Shown here in pieces: positions 43,143 to 52,054 of a stretch of DNA of 64,000 nt. The notes under the pieces are model-generated. The model searched no databases and had not been told where the DNA came from. It saw only the letters and a program-made list of their open reading frames with translations. The position numbers and the translations under genes were made by a program. Source of the DNA: Arthrobacter sp. JZ12 (lineage in GTDB: Bacteria > Actinomycetota > Actinomycetes > Actinomycetales > Micrococcaceae); NCBI RefSeq assembly GCF_035189165.1, contig NZ_CP045246.1, positions 2,108,001 to 2,172,000 on the forward strand. The letters are read 5' to 3'. Numbering within the stretch: position 1 is the stretch's first letter; every line of letters starts with the position of its first letter.

Positions 43143-44131
43143 GCCTGTGGCCTATTCGTGAGTTTGTAGAAGAGCGCCGACGCCGCGCCGACGACGATTG
43201 CGAGGATGACGGAGAGGGCAGCGGCGTAGTTGTAGTTGCCGGCCGTGAATGCCTGGTTGAAGATCATCATGATGGGCGTGAAGTTCGAGCTGACCGTTTC
43301 CGGCGAACTGACACGGAAGATCAGCGGCTCATTGAAGATTTGCAGCATGCCGATAATCGAAAGCATCCCGGTCAGTACGAGAGCTGACCGCACGAATGGC
43401 ACCTTGATGGACAGGGCGATGCGCAGTTCGGAGGCTCCGTCTAGGCGGGCGGCTTCGAACAATTCCCTGGGCACAGAACGCAGGGAGCTATAGATGATAA
43501 GCATGTTGAAGCCGATGCCGCACCATGTCAGCAGGTTGCCGATGGACAGGAACAGGAGGTCCGGTGAGAAGAAGTTGAGGTCCGCGCCGAGAGCCTCCCC
43601 GGCCTGGGTAAGCGGGCCGAGCCGTGGCGAGTAGAGGTAGAGCCAGATCAGCGCGGCGACGATGCCTGGGATCATGTAGGGGATGAGAAGTCCCATCCGG
43701 AAGAAGGCGACCTTGCGGCCGTGCATGGCGTCCAGCAGCAATGCCATCACCAGGGACAAGATGAGCATCAGTGGGATCTGGACGAGGGCGAAAATGGTCA
43801 CCCGCAGCATGGAGTCCCAGAAAACCGGGTCTGCGATACCGCGAACGAAATTGTCCGCTCCGACGAACTCGGTGACTGCTCCGCCTAGACCCGCGCCGGA
43901 TTTGCGTTCTGAGTAGAAGCTCTGCACCAGCGCGTAGATGAACGGGAGTGCGAAGACGGCCAGGAACCCGGCGAAGAAGGGTGCGGTGAAGAGAAAACCT
44001 TTGAGCCCTCGTGCTCGGTTCCAACTGAGTCCGCGCTTCCGGTTCCGAGCCACCGGTTCCTTCCGTGGTGCTCTTGCCGGCCGGTGTGAGCTGAGGTCAG
44101 CCGGCCGGTCGCGAACGGTCTGCTTGCTCAT
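43139..44131 (-). CDS. ABC sugar transporter permease (MalF-type)
   Basis: A 330-residue permease from MSKQTVRDRPADL at 44,131, after a GGAGGGG sequence. A basic N-terminal segment is followed by six helices; the EAA loop is LFEAARLDGASELRIALSIKVP. It pairs with the MalG-type permease, whose start overlaps its stop. Longer starts reaching to 44,278 add only an Arg/Lys-rich stretch that does not look like a permease. Confidence 0.92.
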   Translation of the reverse strand: MSKQTVRDRPADLSSHRPARAPRKEPVARNRKRGLSWNRARGLKGFLFTAPFFAGFLAVFALPFIYALVQSFYSERKSGAGLGGAVTEFVGADNFVRGIADPVFWDSMLRVTIFALVQIPLMLILSLVMALLLDAMHGRKVAFFRMGLLIPYMIPGIVAALIWLYLYSPRLGPLTQAGEALGADLNFFSPDLLFLSIGNLLTWCGIGFNMLIIYSSLRSVPRELFEAARLDGASELRIALSIKVPFVRSALVLTGMLSIIGMLQIFNEPLIFRVSSPETVSSNFTPIMMIFNQAFTAGNYNYAAALSVILAIVVGAASALFYKLTNRPQA

Positions 44132-44295
44132 CGCGCGACCGCCCCTCCGCGGCTTATGGGCCTTTCGCCGCCGAGTGTTTCGCTGAACATACTTGCTCCT
44201 TCGCAACTGCCGGGATGATCTCACCCCGGATGAATCCTTGTTCTGTTTGGTAGCTCGGCGGTGTGCTTTACTGAACACACCGCCGAGCTAAGGCT

Positions 44296-45630
44296 TTACT
44301 CCGTGACGGAGATGCCGCTTTGTTCGAGGTCCTTGACGATCCAGTCCTGCATGAATGGCGCGATGTCGGCGACCTTGATCTCGCCGGCGACGGCCTTGCC
44401 CCACTGGTCGGCCAGAACTTCGAATGCTGCAGCGGTGTTCGGGCCGTAGGTCCAATCACCCTTCTGCGTCTCTACAGCGTTCTGCACCGTCGGCTCCCAT
44501 GAATCCGTGTGATCACCGAGGAGTTTTGTGGGTTCAGTTTCGTCGATGAACGGAGCAGGGTCCGCGACGGCGGGGAACCAGCCGGCACCCTCGATCTGGT
44601 TGGCCAGGAGGGCGACTGCCTCCTCATCGGTGGCCATCCAGTTGGCGAAGAACGCTGCAGCCTCGGGATCCTCACACTGGGTCTCGATGCCGTACACCCG
44701 GGTGAAGGACACGTTTGCAGGGTCCTCGCCCTCGAAGGTCGGGTTGGGGGCAGCTTCCCACTCTCCCAGTCCGGAGGTCAGGTTGTTCTGCATGCCGGCG
44801 GTCTGCCAGGTGGACAGCTGCCGGGAGGCGATTGCGCCGTCGTTGTATTCCTGCATCATGGCTGCGTACTCGGCGTAGGAAATGCTTTCGACGATCTCAT
44901 TATCGATCATCTGCTGAATGGTGTCCGCGGCACGGGACGTAGCTTCGCTGTCGACGTCGACCTTCCAGCTGTCGCCTTCCAGCTGCCACCACTGCGCGCC
45001 GGCCTGCCAGGCAAGGTAGACAAAGGTGGTGTAGTCCTCAGGAGCCAGGTTGTAGATCTTCGAACCGTTCTCGTTCAGGACCTTGCCTGCCTCGATGAAC
45101 TCTTCCCACGTGGTCGGGTACTCCAGGCCAGCTTCCTCGAAGACACGTGAATTGAAGAGCATGAATGCGGGGATGCTAGCTGCCGGAAGACCGAAGGTTT
45201 GCTCACCCAGGGTTACAGCATTCCAGGCGTGCTCTGAGTAATCGGCCTGATAAGGCGTTGCAACCTCAGTGACGTCGGATGCGATCTCATCGGACACGAA
45301 CGAAGTAAGCTGCTCTGTCTGCGTGTCGAAGACACAGGGCGCGTTACCCGCTGCGTGAGCGTTGCGCAGTGCGGTCGCCAATTCCATGTCGCCGGCCTGC
45401 TCGGTGAACTCGACGGTGATGGTGTCTTGCTGTTCGTTGAAGAGCTCGACAACAGGCTCCAGCTGCGGCTTGCTGCCCCAGTACTGAATCGTGACCGGCT
45501 CGCCCTCGAAGGCAGTTGGAGCTTCCTGGGCCGGTGTGGCCGTTCCACCACCGGCGGAGCAGCCAGCCATGGAAAGGGCCAGGGTGCCGGCGAGCCCAGC
45601 GGCCCACCAACGCGTCTTTGCGTATTTCAC
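44296..45630 (-). CDS. ABC sugar transporter substrate-binding lipoprotein
   Basis: A 444-residue solute-binding protein. GTG at 45,630 (VKYAKTRWW) follows AGGAGA and gives a lipoprotein signal with lipobox LSMAGC, Cys24 being the lipidated residue. The mature part has the CUT1 pattern: VTIQYWGSKPQLEPVVELFN, PTTWEEFIEAGKVLNENG, and FFANWMATDEEAVALLAN. It captures an oligosaccharide at the cell surface and passes it to the two permeases. It is the first gene of the operon and lies divergent to the operon at 45,817, with the LacI-type operator between them. Confidence 0.93.
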   Translation of the reverse strand: MKYAKTRWWAAGLAGTLALSMAGCSAGGGTATPAQEAPTAFEGEPVTIQYWGSKPQLEPVVELFNEQQDTITVEFTEQAGDMELATALRNAHAAGNAPCVFDTQTEQLTSFVSDEIASDVTEVATPYQADYSEHAWNAVTLGEQTFGLPAASIPAFMLFNSRVFEEAGLEYPTTWEEFIEAGKVLNENGSKIYNLAPEDYTTFVYLAWQAGAQWWQLEGDSWKVDVDSEATSRAADTIQQMIDNEIVESISYAEYAAMMQEYNDGAIASRQLSTWQTAGMQNNLTSGLGEWEAAPNPTFEGEDPANVSFTRVYGIETQCEDPEAAAFFANWMATDEEAVALLANQIEGAGWFPAVADPAPFIDETEPTKLLGDHTDSWEPTVQNAVETQKGDWTYGPNTAAAFEVLADQWGKAVAGEIKVADIAPFMQDWIVKDLEQSGISVTE

Positions 45631-45742
45631 TACGTCTCCTAAAGAAATCTGGGGCTCATTGTCCCAGCGGATCGCCTCGTTATAAGTGAGTTTGTCGTCC
45701 CTCGGAACCGCTAGTGACTTCCTTGCGGTTTGAGCGATTCCC

Positions 45743-45772
45743 TTGACTCTACGACACAATGTAACTAGTTTC
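45743..45772 (+). promoter_or_regulatory. LacI-controlled promoter of the dehydrogenase-GH43-kinase-manA operon
   Basis: TTGACT (45,743-45,748), a 17-bp spacer and TAGTTT (45,766-45,771) are overlapped by the operator GTAACTAGTTTC (45,761-45,772), identical to the sites at 29,113 and 31,392. On the minus strand a possible -10 TATAAC for the importer operon lies at 45,679-45,684; its -35 is weak. Confidence 0.75.
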
Positions 45773-45816
45773 AATAGCAGCGAAAAAATTCATTTCCCCA
45801 ACTAAGGAACCGCACC

Positions 45817-46944
45817 ATGACCAGTTCCGACCCTGTACTCGCTGTCACTGGATCTGCACTAGATCAAGCCGTGACGAGTGTTGGCGAGCAGGCTCAGCAC
45901 CTCACCACGACGGCGTCGTCGTGGGAGTCCGCAGTGCCCACCCAACGAGCCAAGACACTGACGGCCCCGCGTGGTGTGCTCGTCATGGATCCCCCCGTAC
46001 TGGCCCACTACCTGTTCGGCGAGGACCTTAGCCTCCTGCGCGGGACGCTCACACTGCAGGCCGACGAGGTCCTAAGCCACTGGGAATCCGAAAGCGCACG
46101 GACAGCACTGCGCGATGCCGAAGTCATCATCACCGGCTGGGGTTGTCCACGACTGGATGAAACATTGCTTGATTATGCGCCCAACCTGCAGGCCATCCTG
46201 CACGCCGGCGGCCGAGCCAGCGACATCACCACCCCTGGTCTTCGTGCCCGCGGGATTCGGTTGACCAACGCCGGTGACGCAAACTCCCTACCCGTCGCCG
46301 AGTACACGCTCGGCATGATCCTGCTGGCGAACAAGCGGTTCTTCCAAGCGGTGCGGGAATACCGGGCACGCCAGGAGCGAATCGACCGCGAAGCAACCTT
46401 CCCGGAGGCCGGAAACTTCCGGCGCACAGTAGGCATCGTCGGTGCCTCTCGCATCGGCCGCCGGGTCATGGAACTGCTCGCCCCGTTCGACTTGGACATC
46501 GTCCTCTACGACCCCTATGTCACAGCACCCGAAGCCGGGCTGATGAACGCACGGAAAGTGTCCCTCGAGGAACTCATGGCCATCAGCGACATCGTTAGTA
46601 TCCACGCCCCGCTGCTTCCCAGCACCGAAGGACTGATCTCTGCTGAACTGTTGGGGGGAATGAAGCCCGGGGCGACACTGATCAACACCGCCCGCGGTGA
46701 ACTGATCGACCAGGACGCACTGCTGGACGTACTTCAGGCCAATCGCATCAGCGCGGTACTGGACGTTTCCACGCCGGACCCCCTGCCCCCGGCTCATCCC
46801 CTCTATGAACTGCCCAACGTCCTTCTCACGCCACATATCGCCGGATCGGTCAGTGGAGAGCTCGGTCGCATGGGAGAGCACCTTGTCGAAGAGCTGAAAA
46901 GGTTCGCCCGCGGGGAGCGCTTCGCCGCCGAAGAACTCCTATGA
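45817..46944 (+). CDS. D-isomer-specific 2-hydroxyacid dehydrogenase family protein
   Basis: A 375-residue NAD-dependent dehydrogenase. The Rossmann motif reads GIVGASRIGRRV, with Ser where the second Gly of GxGxxG is usual. Catalytic Arg293 (NTARGELID) and His340 (TPHIAGS) are present; the acidic partner is Asp321 (STPDPLP) instead of the common Glu. It should oxidise a hydroxyacid or reduce a ketoacid, possibly a sugar acid from the lyase products. First gene of the operon; its stop overlaps the GH43 start. The first 50 residues are not conserved. Confidence 0.85.
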   Translation: MTSSDPVLAVTGSALDQAVTSVGEQAQHLTTTASSWESAVPTQRAKTLTAPRGVLVMDPPVLAHYLFGEDLSLLRGTLTLQADEVLSHWESESARTALRDAEVIITGWGCPRLDETLLDYAPNLQAILHAGGRASDITTPGLRARGIRLTNAGDANSLPVAEYTLGMILLANKRFFQAVREYRARQERIDREATFPEAGNFRRTVGIVGASRIGRRVMELLAPFDLDIVLYDPYVTAPEAGLMNARKVSLEELMAISDIVSIHAPLLPSTEGLISAELLGGMKPGATLINTARGELIDQDALLDVLQANRISAVLDVSTPDPLPPAHPLYELPNVLLTPHIAGSVSGELGRMGEHLVEELKRFARGERFAAEELL

Positions 46945-48560
46945 TCAGCAACCCGATGATCCGAGGCTTCGCACCGGATCCTTCCATCCTGAAACGCGAA
47001 GACACCTACTATCTAGCCAACAGCTCGTTCGAGTGGTATCCGCGGATCCCTATCCACCGTTCCAAGGACTTGGTGACCTGGGAATACGCAGGATGCCTTG
47101 ACGGTCCTGACCTCGGGCTGACCTTGACCGGTGTGCCGGATTCCGGTGGAATCTGGGCGCCCTCCCTCAGCTTCTCGGAGGGCCTCTTCTGGCTCACCTT
47201 CAGCGTCATCTATCGAATGGGAAACGGCGCCAAGGAACTTCGAACCTTCGTGACCACCTCCGAGGACATCGCCGGCCCCTGGCGCCAACCGACCCGGGTG
47301 CCCGGACACGGCTTCGACCCCTCGATCTTCCACCATGACGGCAAACACTGGTTGCTCAACATGCAGTGGGACCCGCGACCTGGACACAACAGCTTCGCCG
47401 GTATCACCCTGCAACAACTCAACCGCGACGGCACCGACGTCATCGGCACCCCCAACCTCATCCATCAGCGCGAAATGCTGATCGAGGGTCCCAACCTTTA
47501 CTACCACGACGGCTGGTTCCACCTCATGCTCGCCGAAGGCGGAACAGGGCCACGACACGGAATCGCCATGATGCGTTCCCGCTCAGTCCTTGGCCCGTAC
47601 GAACCCGATCCGCAGCACGCCCTACTGACCACCCGGGACGACCCGGCCCATCCTCTGCAAAAAGCCGGCCATGGCGAACTGGTCCAAACCGCGGACGGAC
47701 GCTGGTACCTCGTGCACCTGGCCAGTCGGTGGCTTGAATCACCGACCGGGCCCCAGTCCATCCTCGGCCGCGAAACGTGCATCCAGGAGGTTTACTGGAA
47801 TGACGAGGGCTGGCTACGGCTTGCCGCAGGCGGTTGGCACCCCCAACTCGAAATCACTTCGCTAGGCAGCGACGAACCGACACAAGCGTGCCATGACGCG
47901 GCACTAGACGCGGACCTCACCGCCCTCACCTGGCCTTGGAGCTCACTACGCCGCACCATATCCCCGGAGTGGGCAGATACCTCTTCCCGACCCGGCTGGC
48001 TCAGATTGACTGGCGCAGACAGCCCCGACTCGCTCTTCGAGCAAAGCCTGATCGCCCGCCGGGTGACCGAGCACAACCTCAGCGCGAGCGTGCTGCTTGA
48101 CGCCGAACCTCGAACGTTCACCCAAGCAGCGGGACTGACCTTCCACTACAACACCAGCGCATGGTTCTTCCTGCAGCTGACCTGGATAGAACCGCCAGGT
48201 GAAGACCCAGCTGGACAGCAGTGGAACGAGCGCGGCTCATACACCCTTCGCCTGCTGATGCGGGACCAAGACACACTCCGCTACGTCGCTGACCCTGTCC
48301 TCCTCGGCCAGGGCCCGGTCCGTCTCCACGCCGAGCTCCGCGAAGGCGACCTACGGTTCTTCTGGAGCACCCAAGACTCCGATGACCGCAAGCCGATCGG
48401 ACTGGATTGCGACGGAAAGATCCTTTCCGACGACCACGGAGACAAACTCCGATTCACAGGCTGCTTCGTCGGCATCCGGGTGGACGACCACACAGGAGAA
48501 GGCTTCACCGCCGACTTCTCCGACTTCACCTACTCAGCCAAGGAGAAGCCGCTGCCATGA
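46941..48560 (+). CDS. GH43 glycosidase (beta-xylosidase / alpha-L-arabinofuranosidase type)
   Basis: A 539-residue cytoplasmic enzyme with a five-bladed propeller and a C-terminal concanavalin-like domain. The catalytic set is visible as Asp13 (APDPS), Asp126 (GHGFDPS) and Glu182 (LIEGPNLYY). The second half (residues 325-535) carries a beta-sandwich with TFHYNTSAWFFLQLTW, as in GH43 beta-xylosidases. It should cleave side residues such as xylose or arabinose from imported oligosaccharides. Overlapping starts and stops with both neighbours show a tight operon. Subfamily is not decided from sequence alone. Confidence 0.9.
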   Translation: MISNPMIRGFAPDPSILKREDTYYLANSSFEWYPRIPIHRSKDLVTWEYAGCLDGPDLGLTLTGVPDSGGIWAPSLSFSEGLFWLTFSVIYRMGNGAKELRTFVTTSEDIAGPWRQPTRVPGHGFDPSIFHHDGKHWLLNMQWDPRPGHNSFAGITLQQLNRDGTDVIGTPNLIHQREMLIEGPNLYYHDGWFHLMLAEGGTGPRHGIAMMRSRSVLGPYEPDPQHALLTTRDDPAHPLQKAGHGELVQTADGRWYLVHLASRWLESPTGPQSILGRETCIQEVYWNDEGWLRLAAGGWHPQLEITSLGSDEPTQACHDAALDADLTALTWPWSSLRRTISPEWADTSSRPGWLRLTGADSPDSLFEQSLIARRVTEHNLSASVLLDAEPRTFTQAAGLTFHYNTSAWFFLQLTWIEPPGEDPAGQQWNERGSYTLRLLMRDQDTLRYVADPVLLGQGPVRLHAELREGDLRFFWSTQDSDDRKPIGLDCDGKILSDDHGDKLRFTGCFVGIRVDDHTGEGFTADFSDFTYSAKEKPLP

Positions 48561-49504
48561 CCTACATGATCGGTCTGGACATCGGAGGGACCAAAACCCA
48601 CGCCGTGAAATTCGACGGCAGCACAGCAGTCAACGAAGCATTCGCAGGCAGCGCAAACGTACAGAACACCACCCGGGAAGAGGCCTCGAAGAATCTCGCA
48701 CAGGTCTTCAACCTCTTGGCAACCTCGGACATCGACTCAGTATGGGTAGGAGCAGGAGGCATCGACACTCCCGAGGACGCTCAGGCGCTGACCGAATTGA
48801 TCCGCCCATACAGCCACGGCGCGAACATCACGGTCGTCCATGACTCACGGCTCATACTGGCAGCAGGAGGAACCGACACAGGCATCGCCGTCATCGCTGG
48901 AACCGGGTCCGCTGTATGGGGTCTGAACCATGCGGGGCAGCAGGTCCGTCGGGGCGGATGGGGCTATCTGCTCGGCGACGAAGGAAGCGGCTACTGGATC
49001 GGACGCGAAGCTATCCGATGGAGCCTTCGACGGATGAATGAGGGCCACCCTCCCGACGAGCTGACCACGCAAATCCTCGCCCAACACCGCCTGCACAATC
49101 CCAACCAAATGATCGCTCTATGTCACGCCAGAAACGGCGGAAGACATCTCATCGCCGGCCTGGCCAGACAAGTTATCTCCTGCGCAGCCAAGGGGCACCG
49201 ACGCAGCCTCGAAATCCTCGTCCAAGCCGGTCAAGACCTCGGTGAACTCGCTGCTGAAGCAGCCGACCAACTGCGCATGCCAGGCCCGGTAGTTATCGGC
49301 GGAGGGGTGGCAGAACACAGCATCATCCTCCAGTCATCCTTCCGAGCGAGTCTGGACAACGCAGGAATCCACGACGTACGCGTCCTCACAGCACCACCCG
49401 TCTACGGGATACCCAGATTGGCTAGGCACGGAAAAAGCGCCAGCCCCAGTGCCAGGACTTGTCCCCAGGAACCGCTATCAAGGACTAGGTCAACGACATG
49501 CTGA
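48557..49504 (+). CDS. BadF/BadG-type sugar kinase (N-acetylglucosamine-kinase-like)
   Basis: A 315-residue ASKHA-fold kinase from MTYMIGLDIGGTKTHAVKFDG; the first phosphate-binding loop is GLDIGGTKTH, the second phosphate loop is VIAGTGSAVWGL, and the adenosine motif is VVIGGGVAEHS. It phosphorylates a sugar in the cytoplasm with ATP. The C-terminus after PVYGIPRLA is unusual and Ser/Arg-rich, possibly from a late frameshift, but catalysis should not need it. The gene starts inside the GH43 stop and ends just inside manA. Followed by mannose-6-phosphate isomerase, it may phosphorylate mannose. Confidence 0.85.
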   Translation: MTYMIGLDIGGTKTHAVKFDGSTAVNEAFAGSANVQNTTREEASKNLAQVFNLLATSDIDSVWVGAGGIDTPEDAQALTELIRPYSHGANITVVHDSRLILAAGGTDTGIAVIAGTGSAVWGLNHAGQQVRRGGWGYLLGDEGSGYWIGREAIRWSLRRMNEGHPPDELTTQILAQHRLHNPNQMIALCHARNGGRHLIAGLARQVISCAAKGHRRSLEILVQAGQDLGELAAEAADQLRMPGPVVIGGGVAEHSIILQSSFRASLDNAGIHDVRVLTAPPVYGIPRLARHGKSASPSARTCPQEPLSRTRSTTC

Positions 49505-50646
49505 TCCCCATCGCCAACGAGCCGCTGAACTACAACTGGGGCTCACTGACAGCCCTCTCCCAAATCTTAGGAAGAAAGCCGTCCGGACTACCCGAGGCAG
49601 AACTCTGGTTGGGCACACACGACGGTTCCCCGACGCGCGTTGTAGATCGATCCGATGACGGCGACGCCCTACTCTCCGAATGGCTGACCCGGCACGACCC
49701 CGCAACCGCGGGAAAGCTTCCCTTCCTGCTCAAGATCCTCGCCGCCGAAAGCCCGCTATCGCTGCAGGTCCACCCGAACAAGGAACAAGCACAGGAGGGA
49801 TTCGAACGAGAAAACAGGGAGGGCGTCCCACTCAACAGCCCAGCGCGAAACTACAAGGACAACGCTGCGAAACCGGAAATCATCGTGGCGATCAGCAACC
49901 AATTCCATGCACTGGCCGGGTTTCGATCCGCGAAAGAAACAATTGCAGACCTCACCTCCTTCGACGACAGAACCACCACCGCCCTGGCACCGCTGATAAG
50001 GCTCCTGGCGAAAGGTCTGAAACCCGCTGTCGAATGGATACTCCTCGCCGACAGCGCAGAAGTCGAGGAACCACTGGCGGCTTTGCTTGACGCCGCCCAC
50101 GCCCAGGAACCGGATTCCACTACCCGGCTGCTTGCCTCCAAATACGCGCAAGACAGGGGTCTGCTGCTCGCTCTCCTACTGAACCGCGTCACCCTGCAAC
50201 GCGGAGAAGCGCTTTTCCTGCCAGCTGGCAACATCCATGCCTACCTACACGGCGTAGGAGTTGAGCTGATGGGTGCATCGGACAACGTACTAAGAGGCGG
50301 ACTCACGACCAAACACGTCGACGCAGCCGAACTGATTAGCATCGTCGACTACAAGCCGACGAACGATAGCAAACTCGAGCCCGTCCCGTTGGGCAGTGGT
50401 GTATATGCCTACCGACCAGACAACGTCGGTTTCCAACTCATCCGGGCTGACGGATCGGCCGAAACCAGGATCGTCCTCACCGGACCAACCATCGCCATCT
50501 GTCTTTCCGGCGAAGCTCGGGTGCGCACCACGAAGGCTTCACACGACATAGCACAGGGCCAAAGCCTGTACCTCTCATCCGAGGAACAAGCGGTCACACT
50601 CAACAAGGGTGCAGAGGTGTTCCTCGCCATGGGCGAAACACTCTAA
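49498..50646 (+). CDS. manA: Mannose-6-phosphate isomerase, class I
   Basis: A 382-residue zinc enzyme that converts mannose-6-phosphate to fructose-6-phosphate, linking mannose use to glycolysis. Zinc ligands are Gln90 and His92 (LQVHPNKEQA), Glu127 (KPEIIVA) and a later His in GNIHAYLHG; the RGGLTTKHVD segment is also typical. It is the last gene of the LacI-controlled operon. Its presence implies that the polysaccharide or its oligosaccharides contain mannose. Confidence 0.93.
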   Translation: MLIPIANEPLNYNWGSLTALSQILGRKPSGLPEAELWLGTHDGSPTRVVDRSDDGDALLSEWLTRHDPATAGKLPFLLKILAAESPLSLQVHPNKEQAQEGFERENREGVPLNSPARNYKDNAAKPEIIVAISNQFHALAGFRSAKETIADLTSFDDRTTTALAPLIRLLAKGLKPAVEWILLADSAEVEEPLAALLDAAHAQEPDSTTRLLASKYAQDRGLLLALLLNRVTLQRGEALFLPAGNIHAYLHGVGVELMGASDNVLRGGLTTKHVDAAELISIVDYKPTNDSKLEPVPLGSGVYAYRPDNVGFQLIRADGSAETRIVLTGPTIAICLSGEARVRTTKASHDIAQGQSLYLSSEEQAVTLNKGAEVFLAMGETL

Positions 50647-51006
50647 AAGGGCCAATGCACGTTCAGTCGAGCTAAGACGGAATACCAGGAATCAAGGTCT
50701 CGCGAGAATCTTGTTCTCGTGCAACGGCTGGGCTAAGTACCGCAGCATGAAGACCGAAGGGAGGGACCGTCTCACGAGCTAGAGATTGGCGGACCTACGG
50801 AACTTCCTCCCCCAAGACACTGAACACGCCGGGCCAAACTGTCTCATATGTCGTCTCACGTCAGCTGTCTTACAAGTCCTTGAGGACTGGGTGGGACCGT
50901 TGCAACGCCTCTCACCAGCAACGATCGAACATCGTTCCAATTCCCTCGAATCGGGTCGGAACAAGCGGTACGGGTGGTGCATACCTGGACAAGTGGCTTG
51001 GGTTCG

Positions 51007-51036
51007 CGCAGACAATCGCAGACAATCGCAGACAAC
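51007..51036. repeat. Three tandem 10-bp repeats
   Basis: CGCAGACAAT occurs twice and CGCAGACAAC once, head to tail. The 10-bp period would place the units on one face of the helix, as protein-binding arrays do. Confidence 0.8.
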
Positions 51037-51155
51037 CGGGGCGACAACCAGCAAGTGGCCACACAGTCGAACTCACCATACTTACTGCATTCTTCGTTCT
51101 CACAAGACCACATCATGTAGCCCTCACAGTGTTCGGAGTGAACGTGTGAACGGCG

Positions 51156-51200
51156 GTGAGTCTTGTGAGTCTTGTGAGTCTTGTGAATCCTGTGAATTTT
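51156..51200. repeat. Five tandem 9-bp repeats (iteron-like)
   Basis: GTGAGTCTT is repeated three times, followed by GTGAATCCT and GTGAATTTT. The array lies 76 bp upstream of the first accessory gene. It could be a binding array for a regulator, such as the antitoxin encoded downstream, or a slippage-prone repeat without function. Confidence 0.8.
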
Positions 51201-51275
51201 GTGGAACTGCGCTCGGAAGGAAATACATCTCTGTTGACAGGCTTGTTTTGGCACTCTGCGCCGTACGCTAGTCGC

Positions 51276-51668
51276 ATGATCGAGCAGGTTCATGCAACAG
51301 AGCACGGGGACTGGCAGATCCGCACAGCCAGCGGGACGATCTACCGCTTGCAGGCGTCAGCCGCGGGCTCTTTCCTCACGCGCTATGCGCAGATCCTCGC
51401 GCCCACGTCCGACTACCAGCATGTACCTGTATATGACCTCAGAAAGGACGGCACACCGATCCCCGTCCTCGCGTTCTCCGGAGTGCAGCTCGGCGAGGAG
51501 GTTGTGTTCACCTTGCAGATTAGAAACGATGGCGTAGAGACAGTTCGCCACACTACCCCAGCGGTGAGCATCGAAGTCTGGAAAGACGAGCCTATCCCTG
51601 AGAAGCTACCGCACCGAGCTACCCGTCTACCGTGGATGCCCACCGAGATTCGGCTTGAAGAACTATGA
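51276..51668 (+). CDS. Small unknown protein coupled to an antitoxin-like gene
   Basis: A 130-residue protein, MIEQVHATEHGDWQIRTASG, with a beta-rich pattern (TIYRLQASAAGSFLTRY, EVVFTLQIRNDG) and a proline-rich end. It has no ribosome-binding site of note; TTGACA lies about 40 bp upstream. Its stop overlaps the start of the next gene (51,665-51,668), so the two are coupled. No toxin catalytic motif is recognised. Frames reading through the upstream 9-bp repeats are not considered coding. Confidence 0.6.
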   Translation: MIEQVHATEHGDWQIRTASGTIYRLQASAAGSFLTRYAQILAPTSDYQHVPVYDLRKDGTPIPVLAFSGVQLGEEVVFTLQIRNDGVETVRHTTPAVSIEVWKDEPIPEKLPHRATRLPWMPTEIRLEEL

Positions 51669-52054
51669 CTGGGCAGCGCAGCAACGCATTGGTTGAGAAG
51701 GTCGGCCCTTTTTACGACCTGGACGGACTGGCCACCTGGTTAAATCTCACGCATCATCAAATTCAGGCGCGGCGCGAAAAGCAAATGATCCTCGCTTGCT
51801 CTACCGCTGACGGCGAGTTCATCTACCCGGCTTGGCAGTTCCGAGGTGACGGCGAAATCCTGCCGGGACTATCCTCCGTCCTCAGGGTGCTCGCGACCGG
51901 AATCAACGATGGTTGGACCTGGGCGCTATGGCTGCAGACCGCCATTCCCGAAGAACTGGGCGGCAAGACGGTGACAGACTGGCTTCGGAACGAAGGCGAC
52001 GTAGAGCCAGTCCTTCAGCTCGCCGCGATTGACGCTGCGGCATGGTCGTCATGA
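51665..52054 (+). CDS. Xre/MbcA/ParS-type antitoxin-like protein (toxin-binding domain)
   Basis: A 129-residue protein. The N-terminal HTH-like part is LDGLATWLNLTHHQIQARRE; the C-terminal half has the DUF2384-like toxin-binding pattern YPAWQFRGDGEILPGL, then WALWLQTAIPEELGGKTVTD and WLRNEGDVEPVLQLA. Such proteins normally neutralise an adjacent RES-domain NAD-degrading toxin. Here the next gene is not an RES toxin; an RES remnant lies 3.7 kb further on the same strand (55,773-55,979). It therefore looks like an orphan antitoxin. Confidence 0.7.
   Translation: MTGQRSNALVEKVGPFYDLDGLATWLNLTHHQIQARREKQMILACSTADGEFIYPAWQFRGDGEILPGLSSVLRVLATGINDGWTWALWLQTAIPEELGGKTVTDWLRNEGDVEPVLQLAAIDAAAWSS

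Larger units (their letters stand above)
50647..51275. other. Intergenic region with two tandem repeat arrays
   Basis: A 630-bp stretch without a convincing gene on either strand. Two open frames cross it but are made of low-complexity codons from the repeats and lack family features. It contains the 10-bp and 9-bp repeat arrays listed separately and TTGACA at 51,235-51,240 before the next gene. It marks the change from the sugar locus to a block of small accessory genes. Confidence 0.5.

Noticed and set aside
44132-44278. N-terminal extension of the MalF-type permease
   Set aside because: The added 49 residues are almost all Arg, Lys and Ser, and a ribosome-binding site precedes the start at 44,131.
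50786-51271. Frames on both strands across the repeat region
   Set aside because: The runs of Glu-Ser-Cys or Lys-Thr-His come from 9-bp repeats; no start signal or domain supports them.
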